64,000 bases of DNA from Cupriavidus basilensis. GTDB taxonomy: Bacteria; Pseudomonadota; Gammaproteobacteria; Burkholderiales; Burkholderiaceae. Shown in pieces: positions 31,428 through 40,290 of this stretch. How positions within the stretch are numbered: the stretch's first letter is position 1; every line of letters begins with the position of its first letter. A program made the translations under genes and the position numbers. Under the pieces are notes generated by a model that saw only the letters and a program-made list of their open reading frames with translations, was not told the DNA's origin and did no database searches. Location of the stretch: assembly GCF_000832305.1 (NCBI RefSeq), contig NZ_CP010536.1, forward strand, positions 2,294,001 to 2,358,000. Direction: 5' to 3'.

Positions 31428-32384
31428 TCAGACCTGGCCGACGGGCCGATGCATACCCGGCTGGCGCGGCGGCTGCATGCCCGCCTTGCAGGCCGTCTCG
31501 GGCAAGATGTCGGCAAGGAAATCCAGGAAGCGCCGCAGCGCCGGCGGCATGCCCTTGCGCGAGGGAAAGACCGCGTGCAACGTCCCGACCGGCATGATCC
31601 ACTGCGGCAGCAGCACCTCCAGTTCCCCGCTCTCGATGGCATCGCGGCAGAACATGCGCGGCAGCATCGCCACGCCGACGCCCGCGATGGCGGCCGCGCG
31701 CAGCAAGGCGAATTCGTCGGTGACAAGCCGCGGATCGTACGGCACGTGGATCGACTGCCCGGTATTGCAGGTCAGCGTCCAGACATGCTTGCCGTCGTGC
31801 GGCTTCTGGTTAACGCCCGGCATGCCATCCAGCGCCTCTGGCGTGCGCGGGCGGCCGATGCTGTCCAGCAGCGCCGGGCTGGCTACCAGCATGAGCGGGC
31901 TCTCGCCGTAGGTGCGCACCACCAGCGACGAGTCGTCCATCACGTCGCGCACCCGCAGTGCCAGGTCAAAGCCTTCGGCGATCACGTCCACGCGGCGGTT
32001 GGTGGCTTCCAGTTCGATGCGCACGCCGGGATTGGCCTGCATGAAATGCCCGATGGCGGGCGCCAGCAGGCTCTGGGCAATGGCCACGGGGCAGCTCACG
32101 CGCAAGGTGCCGCCGGGCTGGTCGCGAGCCTGCTCGATCACTTCGCGCGCCGCTTCGGCCTCGGCCAGCATGGCGCGGCAGCGCTCGTAGTAGGCCTCGC
32201 CGATAGGCGTCACGCGCACCTGCCGGGTAGTCCGGCGCAACAATTGCACCCCCAGGTCGCGCTCCAGCTGGGCAATGCGCCGGCTGAGCCGGGACTTCGG
32301 CACGCCGCTGGCACGGCTCGCGGCCGAAAAACTGCCGTGCTGGACCACCTGGGCAAACAGAGAAAGATCGTTCAGGTCTTGCAT
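31428..32384 (-). CDS. LysR-family regulator, divergent from azoreductase
   Basis: A 318-aa LysR regulator of the AaeR/DsdC-like clade: winged helix at residues 1-60 (DLSLFAQVVQHGSFSAASRA, then VPKSRLSRRIAQLERD), effector domain, and a Pro/Gly-rich C-terminal tail. It is divergent from an FMN azoreductase gene, with a GAAC/GTTC dyad between them. LysR/azoreductase pairs of this layout respond to quinones, azo compounds or other electrophiles. Autoregulation is likely. Confidence 0.9.
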   Translation of the reverse strand: MQDLNDLSLFAQVVQHGSFSAASRASGVPKSRLSRRIAQLERDLGVQLLRRTTRQVRVTPIGEAYYERCRAMLAEAEAAREVIEQARDQPGGTLRVSCPVAIAQSLLAPAIGHFMQANPGVRIELEATNRRVDVIAEGFDLALRVRDVMDDSSLVVRTYGESPLMLVASPALLDSIGRPRTPEALDGMPGVNQKPHDGKHVWTLTCNTGQSIHVPYDPRLVTDEFALLRAAAIAGVGVAMLPRMFCRDAIESGELEVLLPQWIMPVGTLHAVFPSRKGMPPALRRFLDFLADILPETACKAGMQPPRQPGMHRPVGQV

Positions 32385-32443
32385 GGGTCATCCTTGGCAG
32401 TAGGAGCGTGCCAGGGTAGCAGCACGCCTGCGTTCTGCGCCTG

Positions 32444-32456
32444 GAACAATAAGTTC
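32444..32456. promoter_or_regulatory. Candidate LysR operator upstream of azoR
   Basis: GAAC-N5-GTTC (32444-32456) lies in the intergenic region between the divergent LysR and azoR genes, near the likely azoR promoter. A second nearby pair (GTTC followed by GAAC) overlaps it. Consistent with LysR regulation. Confidence 0.45.
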
Positions 32457-32533
32457 TATTTTGCCCCACTACCGGCATCAATGGCAGACCGCTATCTTTC
32501 ATTCATCCAACCCGAACCCCAGTGGAGATGAAC

Positions 32534-33136
32534 ATGAAGATCTTGCAAATCGACTCGAGCGTACTTGGCGGCCATTCCGCTTCCCGCAGCCTGACCGCCA
32601 AGGTGGTCGCCGACCTGCGCGCCAAGCACCCCGAAGCCACCCTGACCGTGCGCGATCTGGACCAGGACGCGCCGGCGCACCTGTCCGGCGCGCTGCTGCC
32701 CGTGCTGGGCGGCCCGAAGGACGGCCTCAACGCCGTGCAGCAAAGCGAGCTGCAACGCACCGAAGCCTTCCTCAAGGAATTCCTCGAAGCCGACGTGCTG
32801 GTCGTCGGTGTGCCGCAATACAACTTCGGCATCCCCAGCCAGCTCAAGTCCTGGATCGACCGCATCGCCCAGGCTGGCCGCACCTTCAAGTACACCGAGA
32901 CCGGCCCGGTCGGCCTGGCCGGCGGCAAGCGCGTGATCGTGGTGTCGTCGCGCGGCGGCGTGCGCCAGGACGCCAACGCCCTGGACCTGCATGAGCAGAC
33001 CGTGGATGTCGTGTTCCGTTTCCTGGGCATCACCGACATCACGTACGTGCGCGCCCACGGCCTGGCGATGGGCCCCGAAGCCCGCGAAGCCAGCCTGGTC
33101 GCCGCCAACGGCGCGGTGCAAGCCCTGGCAGCCTGA
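32534..33136 (+). CDS. azoR: FMN-dependent NADH:quinone/azo oxidoreductase
   Basis: A 200-aa flavodoxin-like reductase of the AzoR family. It reduces quinones and azo bonds by two-electron transfer from NADH, using FMN, in the cytosol. Landmarks are KILQIDSSVLGGHSASRSLT (phosphate-binding loop), VVGVPQYNFGIPSQLKSWID, RIAQAGRTFKYTETGPVGL and VVSSRGG. ATG 32534 has GGAG 6 nt upstream; upstream in-frame ATG/GTG codons overlap that site. Regulated by the divergent LysR, judging by layout. Perfect terminator downstream. Confidence 0.93.
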   Translation: MKILQIDSSVLGGHSASRSLTAKVVADLRAKHPEATLTVRDLDQDAPAHLSGALLPVLGGPKDGLNAVQQSELQRTEAFLKEFLEADVLVVGVPQYNFGIPSQLKSWIDRIAQAGRTFKYTETGPVGLAGGKRVIVVSSRGGVRQDANALDLHEQTVDVVFRFLGITDITYVRAHGLAMGPEAREASLVAANGAVQALAA

Positions 33137-33171
33137 TCCCGGCACGGCGGCCTCGCGCCGCCCAGTCCAGC

Positions 33172-33211
33172 GCAAAACGCCCGCCCGCAGTCATGCCGGC
33201 GGGCGTTTTGC
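33172..33211 (+). terminator. Terminator of azoR
   Basis: A perfect 14-bp inverted repeat (arms 33172-33185 and 33198-33211, 12-nt loop) begins 36 nt after the azoR stop. The right arm itself contains TTTT near its end. Confidence 0.85.
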
Positions 33212-33311
33212 ATTCCTGCGTTTCAGCCCTCGCGCCTTGCAGCGCTGCGCCCTGCCACGGATTCTTGCAGGCGCGAGCCGCCTATGCCCACCGCGCGATC
33301 GGGTCTATGAT

Positions 33312-33455
33312 GGTTCCGAACGCCTGAGCGGTTTCGGTGCATTTCCATCCAGGGGGAAGCCCGCGCGGCCTTGTTGTGCAGGCCCGGGTCGGAACCTGTC
33401 CGCAATCCACACGCCACGGCCAGCCGCCGCCCAAAGCGGCATCCGCGGCGGATGC
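33312..33455 (+). promoter_or_regulatory. Structured leader upstream of egtB, possible RNA regulator
   Basis: Within the 340-base gap before egtB, GGTTCCGA (33312-33319) can pair with TCGGAACC (33389-33396), enclosing a perfect GGCCT/AGGCC hairpin (33368-33384). Closer to the gene, a 7-bp hairpin (GCATCCG 33439-33445, CGGATGC 33449-33455) is mutually exclusive with another (GCCGC 33423-33427, GCGGC 33436-33440). The start codon and its GGGAG site follow 13-23 bases later. Nested and competing helices are what a riboswitch or attenuator would show, but no known riboswitch core matches. GC-rich DNA folds easily, so this is weak. Confidence 0.3.
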
Positions 33456-33477
33456 ATAGTCCGATCCGGGAGCCCGC

Positions 33478-34767
33478 ATGTCCTCTGCCCTGCTGCCTGC
33501 CAGCGCCGTGCATCCTCCGCACGAGCCAGCCCTGCTGTCCCAGTACCGCCATGTGCGCGCGGCTACCGAAGCCATGGTCGCCGACCTCACCGACGCCGAC
33601 GCCACGGTGCAGTCCATGGACGACGCCAGCCCCGCCAAATGGCACCTGGCGCATACCACCTGGTTCTTCGAGGAATTCGTGCTGACGGCGCGTATCCCGG
33701 ACTACGAGCCGGTCGATCCGCAGTATCGCTACCTGTTCAACTCCTACTACGAATCCGTCGGCGCCCGCCACCCGAGGCCACGCCGCGGCCTGCTGTCGCG
33801 GCCGTCACTCGACGAGATCCTGGCTTACCGCGAGGCGGTCGACGAAACCATGCTCGGGCTGCTGACCACCGCGCAGACCGATGCCGAGGCGGCGCTGATC
33901 GAGCTTGGCCTGAACCACGAGCAACAGCACCAGGAGCTGCTGCTGACCGACATCCTGCATCTGTTCGCGCAAAACCCGCTCAAGCCGGCCTTCGCGCCGG
34001 AGCTGCTGGCGCCCGTGATCGCCGATCCGCGCCCGGCGCCGGAATGGATCCGCTTTGCCGGTGGCGTGGTCGCCATCGGCCATGACGGCGACGGCTTTGC
34101 CTTCGATTGCGAAGGCCCGCGGCACAACGTGCTCCTGCAGCCTTACCAGTTGTGCTCGCACCCGGTCACCAACCACCAGTGGTTTGAATTTATCGAGGAT
34201 GGCGCCTACCGGACTGCCGGACTGTGGCTGTCGGATGGATGGCGCTGGGTGTGCGAACACGGCATCGAGGCACCGCTGTACTGGGAGGAGCGCGAAGGCA
34301 CCTGGTGGCAAATGAGCCTGCGCGGCATGCAGCCGGTGGACCCGGATAGCCCGGTCACGCATATCAGCTTCTATGAGGCCGATGCCTTTGCCCGCTGGGC
34401 CGAGCGGCGCCTGCCAACCGAGGCGGAATGGGAGCATGCCGTGCGCAACCTGCCGGCTACCGGGAATTTTGTCGAGGGACGCGTGCTGCGGCCGCTGCCC
34501 GATCGCCAGAATACCGCCGGCGTGCTGCGGCAGATGTTCGGCGACGTGTGGGAATGGACTGCCAGCCCCTTCCAGCCCTACCCGGGCTTCCGGCCTGGCG
34601 CCGGCGCGGTGGGGGAATACAACGGCAAATTCATGTGCAGCCAGATGGTGCTGCGCGGCGGCTCCTGCGTCACGCCGGAGTCGCATATCCGCGCCAGCTA
34701 CCGCAATTTCTTCTACCCGCACCAGCGCTGGCAGTTCACCGGCCTGCGCCTGGCCGACGACGCCTGA
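33478..34767 (+). CDS. egtB: EgtB-type non-haem iron sulfoxide synthase
   Basis: EgtB joins hercynine (trimethylhistidine) to a cysteine or gamma-glutamylcysteine thiol using O2 in ergothioneine synthesis. The 429-aa protein has an N-terminal DinB-like domain with iron ligands in KWHLAHTTWFFEEF near 54 and the HxxxHxE motif NHEQQHQE near 146. The C-terminal formylglycine-enzyme/sulfatase-modifying domain has HPVTNHQWFEF, RLPTEAEWE and WEWTASPF, and ends with RGGSC and RNFFYPHQRWQFTGLRL. ATG 33478 follows GGGAG by 5 nt. The partner methyltransferase egtD, commonly next door, is absent from this window. A related EgtB-like enzyme such as an ovothiol OvoA-type protein is less likely given the length. 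Confidence 0.92.
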   Translation: MSSALLPASAVHPPHEPALLSQYRHVRAATEAMVADLTDADATVQSMDDASPAKWHLAHTTWFFEEFVLTARIPDYEPVDPQYRYLFNSYYESVGARHPRPRRGLLSRPSLDEILAYREAVDETMLGLLTTAQTDAEAALIELGLNHEQQHQELLLTDILHLFAQNPLKPAFAPELLAPVIADPRPAPEWIRFAGGVVAIGHDGDGFAFDCEGPRHNVLLQPYQLCSHPVTNHQWFEFIEDGAYRTAGLWLSDGWRWVCEHGIEAPLYWEEREGTWWQMSLRGMQPVDPDSPVTHISFYEADAFARWAERRLPTEAEWEHAVRNLPATGNFVEGRVLRPLPDRQNTAGVLRQMFGDVWEWTASPFQPYPGFRPGAGAVGEYNGKFMCSQMVLRGGSCVTPESHIRASYRNFFYPHQRWQFTGLRLADDA

Positions 34768-34784
34768 GCAGAAACCAGGCAAAA

Positions 34785-34810
34785 ACGCGCCGGGTTTTGG
34801 CCCGGCGCGT
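34785..34810 (-). terminator. Terminator between egtB and the ankyrin gene
   Basis: ACGCGCCGGG (34785-34794) and CCCGGCGCGT (34801-34810) form a perfect 10-bp stem with a 6-nt loop. On the minus strand it is followed by a TTTTT tract, so it terminates the ankyrin gene and may also serve egtB, whose stop lies just before it. Confidence 0.85.
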
Positions 34811-34820
34811 CTTCATTAAG

Positions 34821-35519
34821 TCAGTTCCACCCCTTTTGTGGAGGCTGCGCGCTTAACGGCGTCTGCGGATACAGCTTCTGCCAGCGCGACTTCAGCCCTT
34901 CCGCGATCTCCTTCTGGTGATAGCGCTCGGCAAAATCGATCACGGTCATGCCCTGCTGGTTCTTCAGGCGCATGTCGGCGCCTTCGTCCAGCAGCAACTT
35001 GACCGTCTCGATATGCCCGCCGCGCGCCGCCATCATCAGCGGCGTGCTGCCATTGGGGCTTTCCGCGTCGATATAAGCCGCGTGGTCGACCAGGAACTTG
35101 ACGATCTCGTTGTTGCCGTTGGTCGCGGCGTAGTGCAGCGGCGTCCAGCCAGTCTTGTTGATCTCGACCTCCATCTGGTCGACCATCAGCTTGACCAGGT
35201 CCAGTTCGTTCTGCAGGCTGGCCATCATCAGCGGTGTCTCGCCGGCCGCATTGGTCTTGTCGAAGTCGATGTCCTTGGCACGGATCAGCGCCTGCGCCAC
35301 CTTCAGCGACTTCTCGCGCAATGCCACCACCAGCATGGGATTGCCCTTGGCGTCCACCAGGTTCGGATCGACCCCGCGCGCCAGCATCTTCTGGGCAGCC
35401 TTGACGTCATCGAACTCCACCGCATGGCGCATATCGTCCACAGGCGCGGCCCAGGCCACGGCGCTCACCAGCATGGCCGCAACGGCGGCAAGGCGTCGGA
35501 CGGTATTCATGTTAAGCAT
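34821..35519 (-). CDS. Exported ankyrin-repeat protein
   Basis: A 232-aa protein with a signal peptide (about residues 1-25, cleavage near AWAAP) and at least four ankyrin repeats (DAKGNPMLVVALREK; NAAGETPLMMASLQN; NKTGWTPLHYAATNG; SPNGSTPLMMAARGG), then a short basic/Pro tail. Ankyrin repeats mediate protein binding, so a periplasmic scaffolding role is likely. AGGAAA precedes the start at 35519, and the gene overlaps the end of ycfH by 8 nt, so the two are probably co-translated. An internal ATG at 35510 is a possible alternative start. The partner is unknown. Confidence 0.88.
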   Translation of the reverse strand: MLNMNTVRRLAAVAAMLVSAVAWAAPVDDMRHAVEFDDVKAAQKMLARGVDPNLVDAKGNPMLVVALREKSLKVAQALIRAKDIDFDKTNAAGETPLMMASLQNELDLVKLMVDQMEVEINKTGWTPLHYAATNGNNEIVKFLVDHAAYIDAESPNGSTPLMMAARGGHIETVKLLLDEGADMRLKNQQGMTVIDFAERYHQKEIAEGLKSRWQKLYPQTPLSAQPPQKGWN

Positions 35520-36306
35520 GAGATTTCCTATCTATATGCTTGAAAAGACGGAAAAAATTATCCGACGTATGTTCCGCGAGCGCCTCAACCGGCATGCCAC
35601 GCAGGTTGGCGATGAACTCACCCACATGGCGCACCCATGCGGGCTGGTTGGTCTTGCCGCGGTACGGCACGGGCGCCAGGTACGGCGAATCGGTCTCGAT
35701 CAGCATGCGGTCCAGCGGGATCTTGCGCGCCGTTTCCTGCAACTCCACCGCATTCTTGAAGGTGACGATGCCGGAGAATGAAATATGAAAGCCCTCGTCC
35801 AGCGATTGCCGGGCGACCTCCCAGTTCTCGGTGAAGCAATGCATCACCCCGCCGGCTTCGCCCGCGCTTTCCTCGCGCATCACGCGCAAGGTGTCTTCGG
35901 CGGACGAACGGGTATGGATGATCAGGGGCTTGCCAGTCTGCCGCGCGGCACGGATATGGGTGCGGAAACGCTCACGCTGCCATTCCATGTCCGCGATGCT
36001 GCGGCCCTCCAGCCGGTAGTAATCGAGGCCGGTCTCGCCAGTACCGACCACCCGCGGATGCGCCGACAGCGCCAGCAGGCGCTCCAGAGTGGGCTCCTCG
36101 CCCTCCTCATAGTCGGGATGCACCCCGACGGTGGCGTACAGGTGCGGATGCTGCTCGGCGAGCGCCAGCACGCGCGGAAAATCTTCCAGCGTGACCGAAA
36201 TGCACAGGGCATGCGACACCTGGTTGGCGCGCATGTTCTCCAGTAGTTCGGGCAGGCGCGCGGCCAGGTCGGGGAAATCTAGATGGCAGTGGGAATCGAC
36301 AAACAT
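35512..36306 (-). CDS. ycfH: TatD-family metallohydrolase, YcfH type
   Basis: A 264-aa TIM-barrel hydrolase of the TatD family. Metal ligands include HCHLD at the N-terminus (DSHCHLDFPDL), Glu in GETGLDYY, His in IIHTRSS and VMHCFTEN, and Asp in ETDSPYLAPVPYRGKTN. The HxH start and the position downstream of tmk-holB identify it as the YcfH subgroup, as in E. coli (yceG-tmk-holB-ycfH). Its exact substrate is unsettled; family members are nucleases or D-aminoacyl-tRNA deacylase-like. ATG 36306 begins MFVDSHCH; the longer frame to 36399 is not protein-like. It is followed by the overlapping ankyrin gene. Confidence 0.92.
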   Translation of the reverse strand: MFVDSHCHLDFPDLAARLPELLENMRANQVSHALCISVTLEDFPRVLALAEQHPHLYATVGVHPDYEEGEEPTLERLLALSAHPRVVGTGETGLDYYRLEGRSIADMEWQRERFRTHIRAARQTGKPLIIHTRSSAEDTLRVMREESAGEAGGVMHCFTENWEVARQSLDEGFHISFSGIVTFKNAVELQETARKIPLDRMLIETDSPYLAPVPYRGKTNQPAWVRHVGEFIANLRGMPVEALAEHTSDNFFRLFKHIDRKSHA

Positions 36307-36369
36307 TGGGGCGGTTTCCGGATAAAGACGCCGCCGCGGGCGGCGCCACCCGCCATTGTATCCGGTCGT

Positions 36370-36392
36370 GCCAGCGAGCCAGCGAGCCAGCG
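36370..36392. repeat. Short tandem repeat (GCCAGCGA type)
   Basis: The octamer GCCAGCGA is repeated nearly three times in the gap between ycfH and the GNAT gene. It is probably a slippage-prone spacer and has no obvious function. Confidence 0.5.
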
Positions 36393-36434
36393 TGCCCACT
36401 GCACTGCCAGGCGGCGCCTGGCTCGCGGCCGCTT

Positions 36435-36956
36435 CTACTCGGCCGGCTTCGTCAGATGCCGCCCGAGGATGATCAGGTCGCGCTCGACCCCATCGAGCAC
36501 AGCCACGCGCGGCAGGTTGCCCCAGCGCTCGAAGCCCAGCGAGGTGAACAGGGCCAGGCTGGGCCCGTTATGACCAAAGATGAAGCCCAGTAGCGTATTG
36601 ACCCCGATCTGTGGCGCATGCGCGATGGCCTGCTGCAGCAGGTAGCGTCCCAGGCCCTGCCCGCGGCGGGTGGCGTCCAGGTAAATCGAGACTTCGGCGG
36701 TGGCGCCGTAGGCCGGGCGCCCATAAAAGTCGGAAAAACTGAGCCACCCGGCCATGCGCCCTTCACCGTCCTCGGCCACCCACAGCGGACGCCGCTCCGG
36801 CTGATGCGCATCGAACCAGGCCTGGCGCGATTCCACCGCCACGGGCTCGGTGTCCGCGGTGACCATGCGTGACGCGACGGTGCTGTTGTAGATGGCGACG
36901 ATGCTGGCCAGGTCACGCTGCAGCGCGGGCCGCACGGTAAAGGCGGAATCACTCAT
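36435..36956 (-). CDS. GNAT acetyltransferase, phosphinothricin-acetyltransferase-like
   Basis: A 173-aa GNAT enzyme expected to transfer acetyl from acetyl-CoA to an amine. Features are the N-terminal VRPALQRDLASIVAIYNSTV, the acetyl-CoA loop RRGQGLGRYLLQQAI (R-x-x-G-x-G/A) and the C-terminal NGPSLALFTSLGFERWG. It resembles the PAT/YncA subgroup that acetylates phosphinothricin or methionine sulfone-type substrates. ATG 36956 (MSDSAF) has GAGAAG about 10 nt upstream. It lies between pilZ and ycfH in the housekeeping run. The substrate is not determined. Confidence 0.88.
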   Translation of the reverse strand: MSDSAFTVRPALQRDLASIVAIYNSTVASRMVTADTEPVAVESRQAWFDAHQPERRPLWVAEDGEGRMAGWLSFSDFYGRPAYGATAEVSIYLDATRRGQGLGRYLLQQAIAHAPQIGVNTLLGFIFGHNGPSLALFTSLGFERWGNLPRVAVLDGVERDLIILGRHLTKPAE

Positions 36957-37038
36957 TGTTGAATTTCTTCTCGGATGGACCAGAAAATCTGGCAAAAATC
37001 AACCATATCAAATACTTATGCCAGACAGCTGATGTCGG

Positions 37039-37476
37039 TTATAACGTCTGGCTGGGCCGACCGGACTCAATGGTCTTGCCCAGGATCTCTTCCACCGCGC
37101 GGCGCAGGTTGCGGCCGTTGTCGTCATCCGGCAGGTGAATCCCGATGCCGGGCGTCTTGTTGGGCGTGCCGACCGGGGTAATCCATGCCACGTGGCCGGC
37201 AATCTGGTACTTCTGCGGCCGGTCCACCAGCGAAAGCACCAGGAAGACCTGCTCGCCCAGCCGGAAGGGCCGGTTGCTCGGGACAAAGATGCCGCCGCGG
37301 TGCAGGAACGGCATGTAGGCCGCATAGAGACCCGCCTGGTCCTTGATCGACAGCGAAAGCACGTTGGGCCGGGAAGCTGCACCCGGCACCGTCGGCGCCC
37401 CGATACCGCCGGCGGCGGCCAAGCCTGCGGCTCCGGGAACGCTGGCGCCCCGTGCCCCTGTCACCTCTGTATTCAT
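37039..37476 (-). CDS. pilZ: PilZ-domain protein (type IV pilus biogenesis)
   Basis: A 145-aa PilZ protein, the small type required for type IV pilus assembly. After an Ala/Gly-rich N-terminus of about 35 residues, the PilZ beta-barrel runs from NVLSLSIKD through GGIFVPSNRPFRLGEQVFLV and AGHVAWITP to GIGIHLPDDD. The classical RxxxR c-di-GMP-binding motif is absent, as is usual for pilus PilZ. AAGGGG precedes ATG 37476. It follows holB on the same strand, a layout typical of betaproteobacteria. Confidence 0.9.
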   Translation of the reverse strand: MNTEVTGARGASVPGAAGLAAAGGIGAPTVPGAASRPNVLSLSIKDQAGLYAAYMPFLHRGGIFVPSNRPFRLGEQVFLVLSLVDRPQKYQIAGHVAWITPVGTPNKTPGIGIHLPDDDNGRNLRRAVEEILGKTIESGRPSQTL

Positions 37477-37540
37477 GACTGACCCCTTGTTACTGACTGT
37501 TGGCCTTCAGGCCATATTGGATTTGTTCAACGTCTTGGGC

Positions 37541-38548
37541 TTACTGAAACAACTGCCGGTATTCCAGAAACACGGCCTCCATCACCAGCCGGGCCGCCAG
37601 CGGATGGTTCTCGCTGCGGCGATGGCCCACCAGGCGCGTGGAGAACGCCTGCAACCGGTGAGCATCGGTTGCCTGTGCGCAACGCGCCAGGGCTGCCTGC
37701 TCGCGCGGAAAATAACGCGGCCCCAGCGTTGCGGCCAAGCGGGCCGACAGCAGATCGTACGTCCAGCGCTGCAGGATGCCAAGCACCGACGGCACCGGCA
37801 GCTTCTGCACCTGCTCGGCCGCCGCCAGCGCATCGAAGCCAGCGCCTGCGCCAAGCTGGCTCACCAGCCAGCGCTGCATCGGCTGCTCCTCGGCCTCGGC
37901 GGCATGCAGCGCGGTCAGCGGGGAGCCACCGGCCAGCGCCAGCTGCGCCTCGGCGTCTCCCACGCCCTGGCTGCTCAGCCAGCGCATGGCCGCATCGGCC
38001 GTGGGCCGTTGCACGGAAAACTGGCGGCAACGCGACAGGATGGTGGGCAGCACACGATCCAGCCGGTCTGTCACCAGCAGGAACACGGTGGACGGCGGCG
38101 GCTCCTCCAGCGTCTTGAGCAAGGCGTTGGCGCCCTCATGCTGCAAGGCGTCGAGGGGATACACCACCACCAGGCGCAAGCCGGCGCGGTGCGTGCCGAT
38201 GCCGACCGTTTCAATCAGGGCCCGCACCTGCTCCATGCGGATGACCTTGCTGGGCGTTTTCTTCTTGCCGCTTTCATCCGTCTGCACTTCGTCCGTCGCC
38301 TCCATGGCCTCCGGGCGCACCACGCTGAAGTCCGGGTGGTTGCCTTGGCTGAACCAGTGGCAGGCCGAGCATGTGCCGCAAGGCTGCCCGTCGGGGCGCG
38401 GCGTCTCGCACAGCAGACCCTGGGCAAAATGCAGCGCCAGGTCGCGTTTGCCGATGCCTTGCTGGCCGTGAATGAGCAAGGCATGCGGGAGCCGCTCGCG
38501 CAGCGCGTTCAGCCGTTGCCAGTCTTCTTTCTGCCAGGGATAAAGCAT
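37541..38548 (-). CDS. holB: DNA polymerase III delta-prime subunit
   Basis: A 335-aa clamp-loader subunit. It has the P-loop-like HGQQGIGKRDLA, four zinc-ligand cysteines (CETPRPDGQPCGTCSACHWF contains them), the conserved LLKTLEEPP and the SRCRQFSVQRP segment. A Lys/Asp-rich insert (TDESGKKKTPSK) sits after the zinc region. It is a standard component of the DnaX complex. The stop is 64 nt before the pilZ start, and tmk lies 123 nt upstream on the same strand. Start ATG 38548. Confidence 0.95.
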   Translation of the reverse strand: MLYPWQKEDWQRLNALRERLPHALLIHGQQGIGKRDLALHFAQGLLCETPRPDGQPCGTCSACHWFSQGNHPDFSVVRPEAMEATDEVQTDESGKKKTPSKVIRMEQVRALIETVGIGTHRAGLRLVVVYPLDALQHEGANALLKTLEEPPPSTVFLLVTDRLDRVLPTILSRCRQFSVQRPTADAAMRWLSSQGVGDAEAQLALAGGSPLTALHAAEAEEQPMQRWLVSQLGAGAGFDALAAAEQVQKLPVPSVLGILQRWTYDLLSARLAATLGPRYFPREQAALARCAQATDAHRLQAFSTRLVGHRRSENHPLAARLVMEAVFLEYRQLFQ

Positions 38549-38671
38549 GCGGATCAGTGAGTTAGGGTTGAAACCTGGTGTAACTATGCACGTGAGGCGA
38601 GCGATGGGCGATGGCAGGCTCGGCCAACCCCATTACTATCGATATCGATATTCCCGAATCACGCTGCCAAT

Positions 38672-39286
38672 TCAAAGTGTTGCGAGGATTTTCTCAAGCT
38701 CTACCTGAATCTCGGGAATGCTCCGGGTCGCGTCGATGACCCGGAAACGCTGCGCAGACTCCGCCGCGCGGCGCAGGTATTCCTGCCGCGTGCGCTCGAA
38801 GAAGGCGCGCGACTCGGCCTCGAACTTGTCGGGCTCGCGTGCGCCGGCCAGGCGCGCGCTGGCGGTTTCCAGCGGCACATCGAACAACAGCGTCAGATCG
38901 GGCTGCAGACCATCCTGCACCCAGGTCTCCAGCACCTCCAGCCGTGCGCGCGGCAGGCCCCGGCCACCGCCCTGGTAGGCAAAGGTGGCATCGGTGAAGC
39001 GGTCGGAAACCACCCAGTCACCGCGCGTCAGCGCGGGTTCGATGACTTCGGCAATATGTTCGCGGCGGGCGGCGAACATCAGCAAGGCCTCGGTTTCGAG
39101 ATGCATCTTGCGGTGCAGCAGCAACTGCCGCAGATCCTCGCCAAGCGGAGTCCCGCCGGGCTCGCGGGTGGTAACAACCGATGCGTGACCTGCCAGGCGG
39201 GCGCGCAGGCGGTCCGCCACCCACTCCACGTGGGTGCTCTTGCCGGCACCGTCGATGCCTTCGAATGTGATGAATTTTCCGCGCAT
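38672..39286 (-). CDS. tmk: Thymidylate kinase
   Basis: A 204-aa dTMP kinase making dTDP. Clear motifs: P-loop [11 protein letters not shown] near residue 7, [38 protein letters not shown] (DRY-like catalytic motif) and a lid with Arg residues ([11 protein letters not shown]). It is 8 nt downstream of mltG and upstream of holB, so the three probably form one operon. Confidence 0.97.
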   Translation of the reverse strand: MRGKFITFEGIDGAGKSTHVEWVADRLRARLAGHASVVTTREPGGTPLGEDLRQLLLHRKMHLETEALLMFAARREHIAEVIEPALTRGDWVVSDRFTDATFAYQGGGRGLPRARLEVLETWVQDGLQPDLTLLFDVPLETASARLAGAREPDKFEAESRAFFERTRQEYLRRAAESAQRFRVIDATRSIPEIQVELEKILATL

Positions 39287-39294
39287 GGGGAGAC

Positions 39295-40290
39295 TTATTT
39301 GCCGCGCTGGTATTTATCTACCGCGCGGTTGTGTTCGGGAAGCGAGTTGGAGAAATGGCTGCTGCCGTCGCCGCGCGCCACGAAATACAGTGCGTCGGAC
39401 GGGGCCGGCGCGGTGGCGGCGGCCAGCGAGGCCAGCCCGGGCAACGCGATCGGGGTGGGCGGCAGGCCGTTGCGCGTGTAGGTATTGTAAGGGGTGTCGG
39501 ACTGCAGGTCGCGCTTGCGGATATTGCCCTCGAACGCCTCGCCCATGCCGTAGATCACCGTGGGATCGGTCTGCAGCATCATGCCCTTCCTGAGCCGGTT
39601 GACGAACACGGCCGCAATCAGCGGGCGCTCGGCCGGCTGGCCGGTTTCCTTCTCCACGATCGAGGCCATGATCAGCGCCTCATAGGGCGACTTGTACGGC
39701 AGGTCAGGCGCCCTGGCGTTCCAGGCGTCTGTCAGGCGCCGCTGCATGGCGCGATAGGCATGCTTGTACAGTTCAAGATCGCTGCTGCCGCGGGCAAACA
39801 AGTAGGTGTCGGGGAAAAACAGGCCCTCCGGCGCCGGCTCCGGCGCACCGATGGCCTTCATCAGTTCCACGTCCGACAAGCCTCGGCTATCGTGCTTGAG
39901 CGCCGGATGCGCATCCACGGCAGCGCGCATCTTGCGGAATTCCCAGCCTTCGATGACGGTCAGCACATAGTGGTTGACCTCGCCCCGGGCGATCTTGCCG
40001 ATCACCGACAGCGGCGTGGCACTGCTGTCGAACTCATAGCCGCCGGCCTTGAGGTCGGCGCCGTGGCCGGTAAGCCGCACCAGCAGCGCGAACAGGCGGG
40101 GGTCCATCCGCACCCCGCCACGCTGGATCTGGCGGCCAACGCTTGCCACGCTGGAATTGGGCTTGATCACCACCTCAATGGGCGAGGCTGTCAGCGCGAG
40201 CGGACGATTGGCCCACCAGGCAAAGGCGCCGGCGGCGGCAATCGTGAAAATCACGGCGACCAGCAGCAGCCGCAGGAAAAGACGTTTCAT
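39295..40290 (-). CDS. mltG: Endolytic murein transglycosylase MltG
   Basis: A 331-aa membrane-anchored lytic transglycosylase that releases nascent glycan strands. The N-terminal transmembrane helix ([20 protein letters not shown]) is followed by the YceG domain: [24 protein letters not shown] region, the catalytic Glu in [35 protein letters not shown] block and [13 protein letters not shown]. It heads the minus-strand operon mltG-tmk-holB. ATG 40290 (MKRLFLR) fits; the longer frame is not membrane-protein-like. The divergent gene is ygfZ. Confidence 0.93.
   Translation of the reverse strand: MKRLFLRLLLVAVIFTIAAAGAFAWWANRPLALTASPIEVVIKPNSSVASVGRQIQRGGVRMDPRLFALLVRLTGHGADLKAGGYEFDSSATPLSVIGKIARGEVNHYVLTVIEGWEFRKMRAAVDAHPALKHDSRGLSDVELMKAIGAPEPAPEGLFFPDTYLFARGSSDLELYKHAYRAMQRRLTDAWNARAPDLPYKSPYEALIMASIVEKETGQPAERPLIAAVFVNRLRKGMMLQTDPTVIYGMGEAFEGNIRKRDLQSDTPYNTYTRNGLPPTPIALPGLASLAAATAPAPSDALYFVARGDGSSHFSNSLPEHNRAVDKYQRGK

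Noticed and set aside
33290..33420. Glycine-riboswitch-like words on the minus strand (ACCGAAACCGCTCAGGCG)
   Set aside because: The conserved stems between the two words are missing and no gene lies downstream on that strand, so the resemblance is probably chance.
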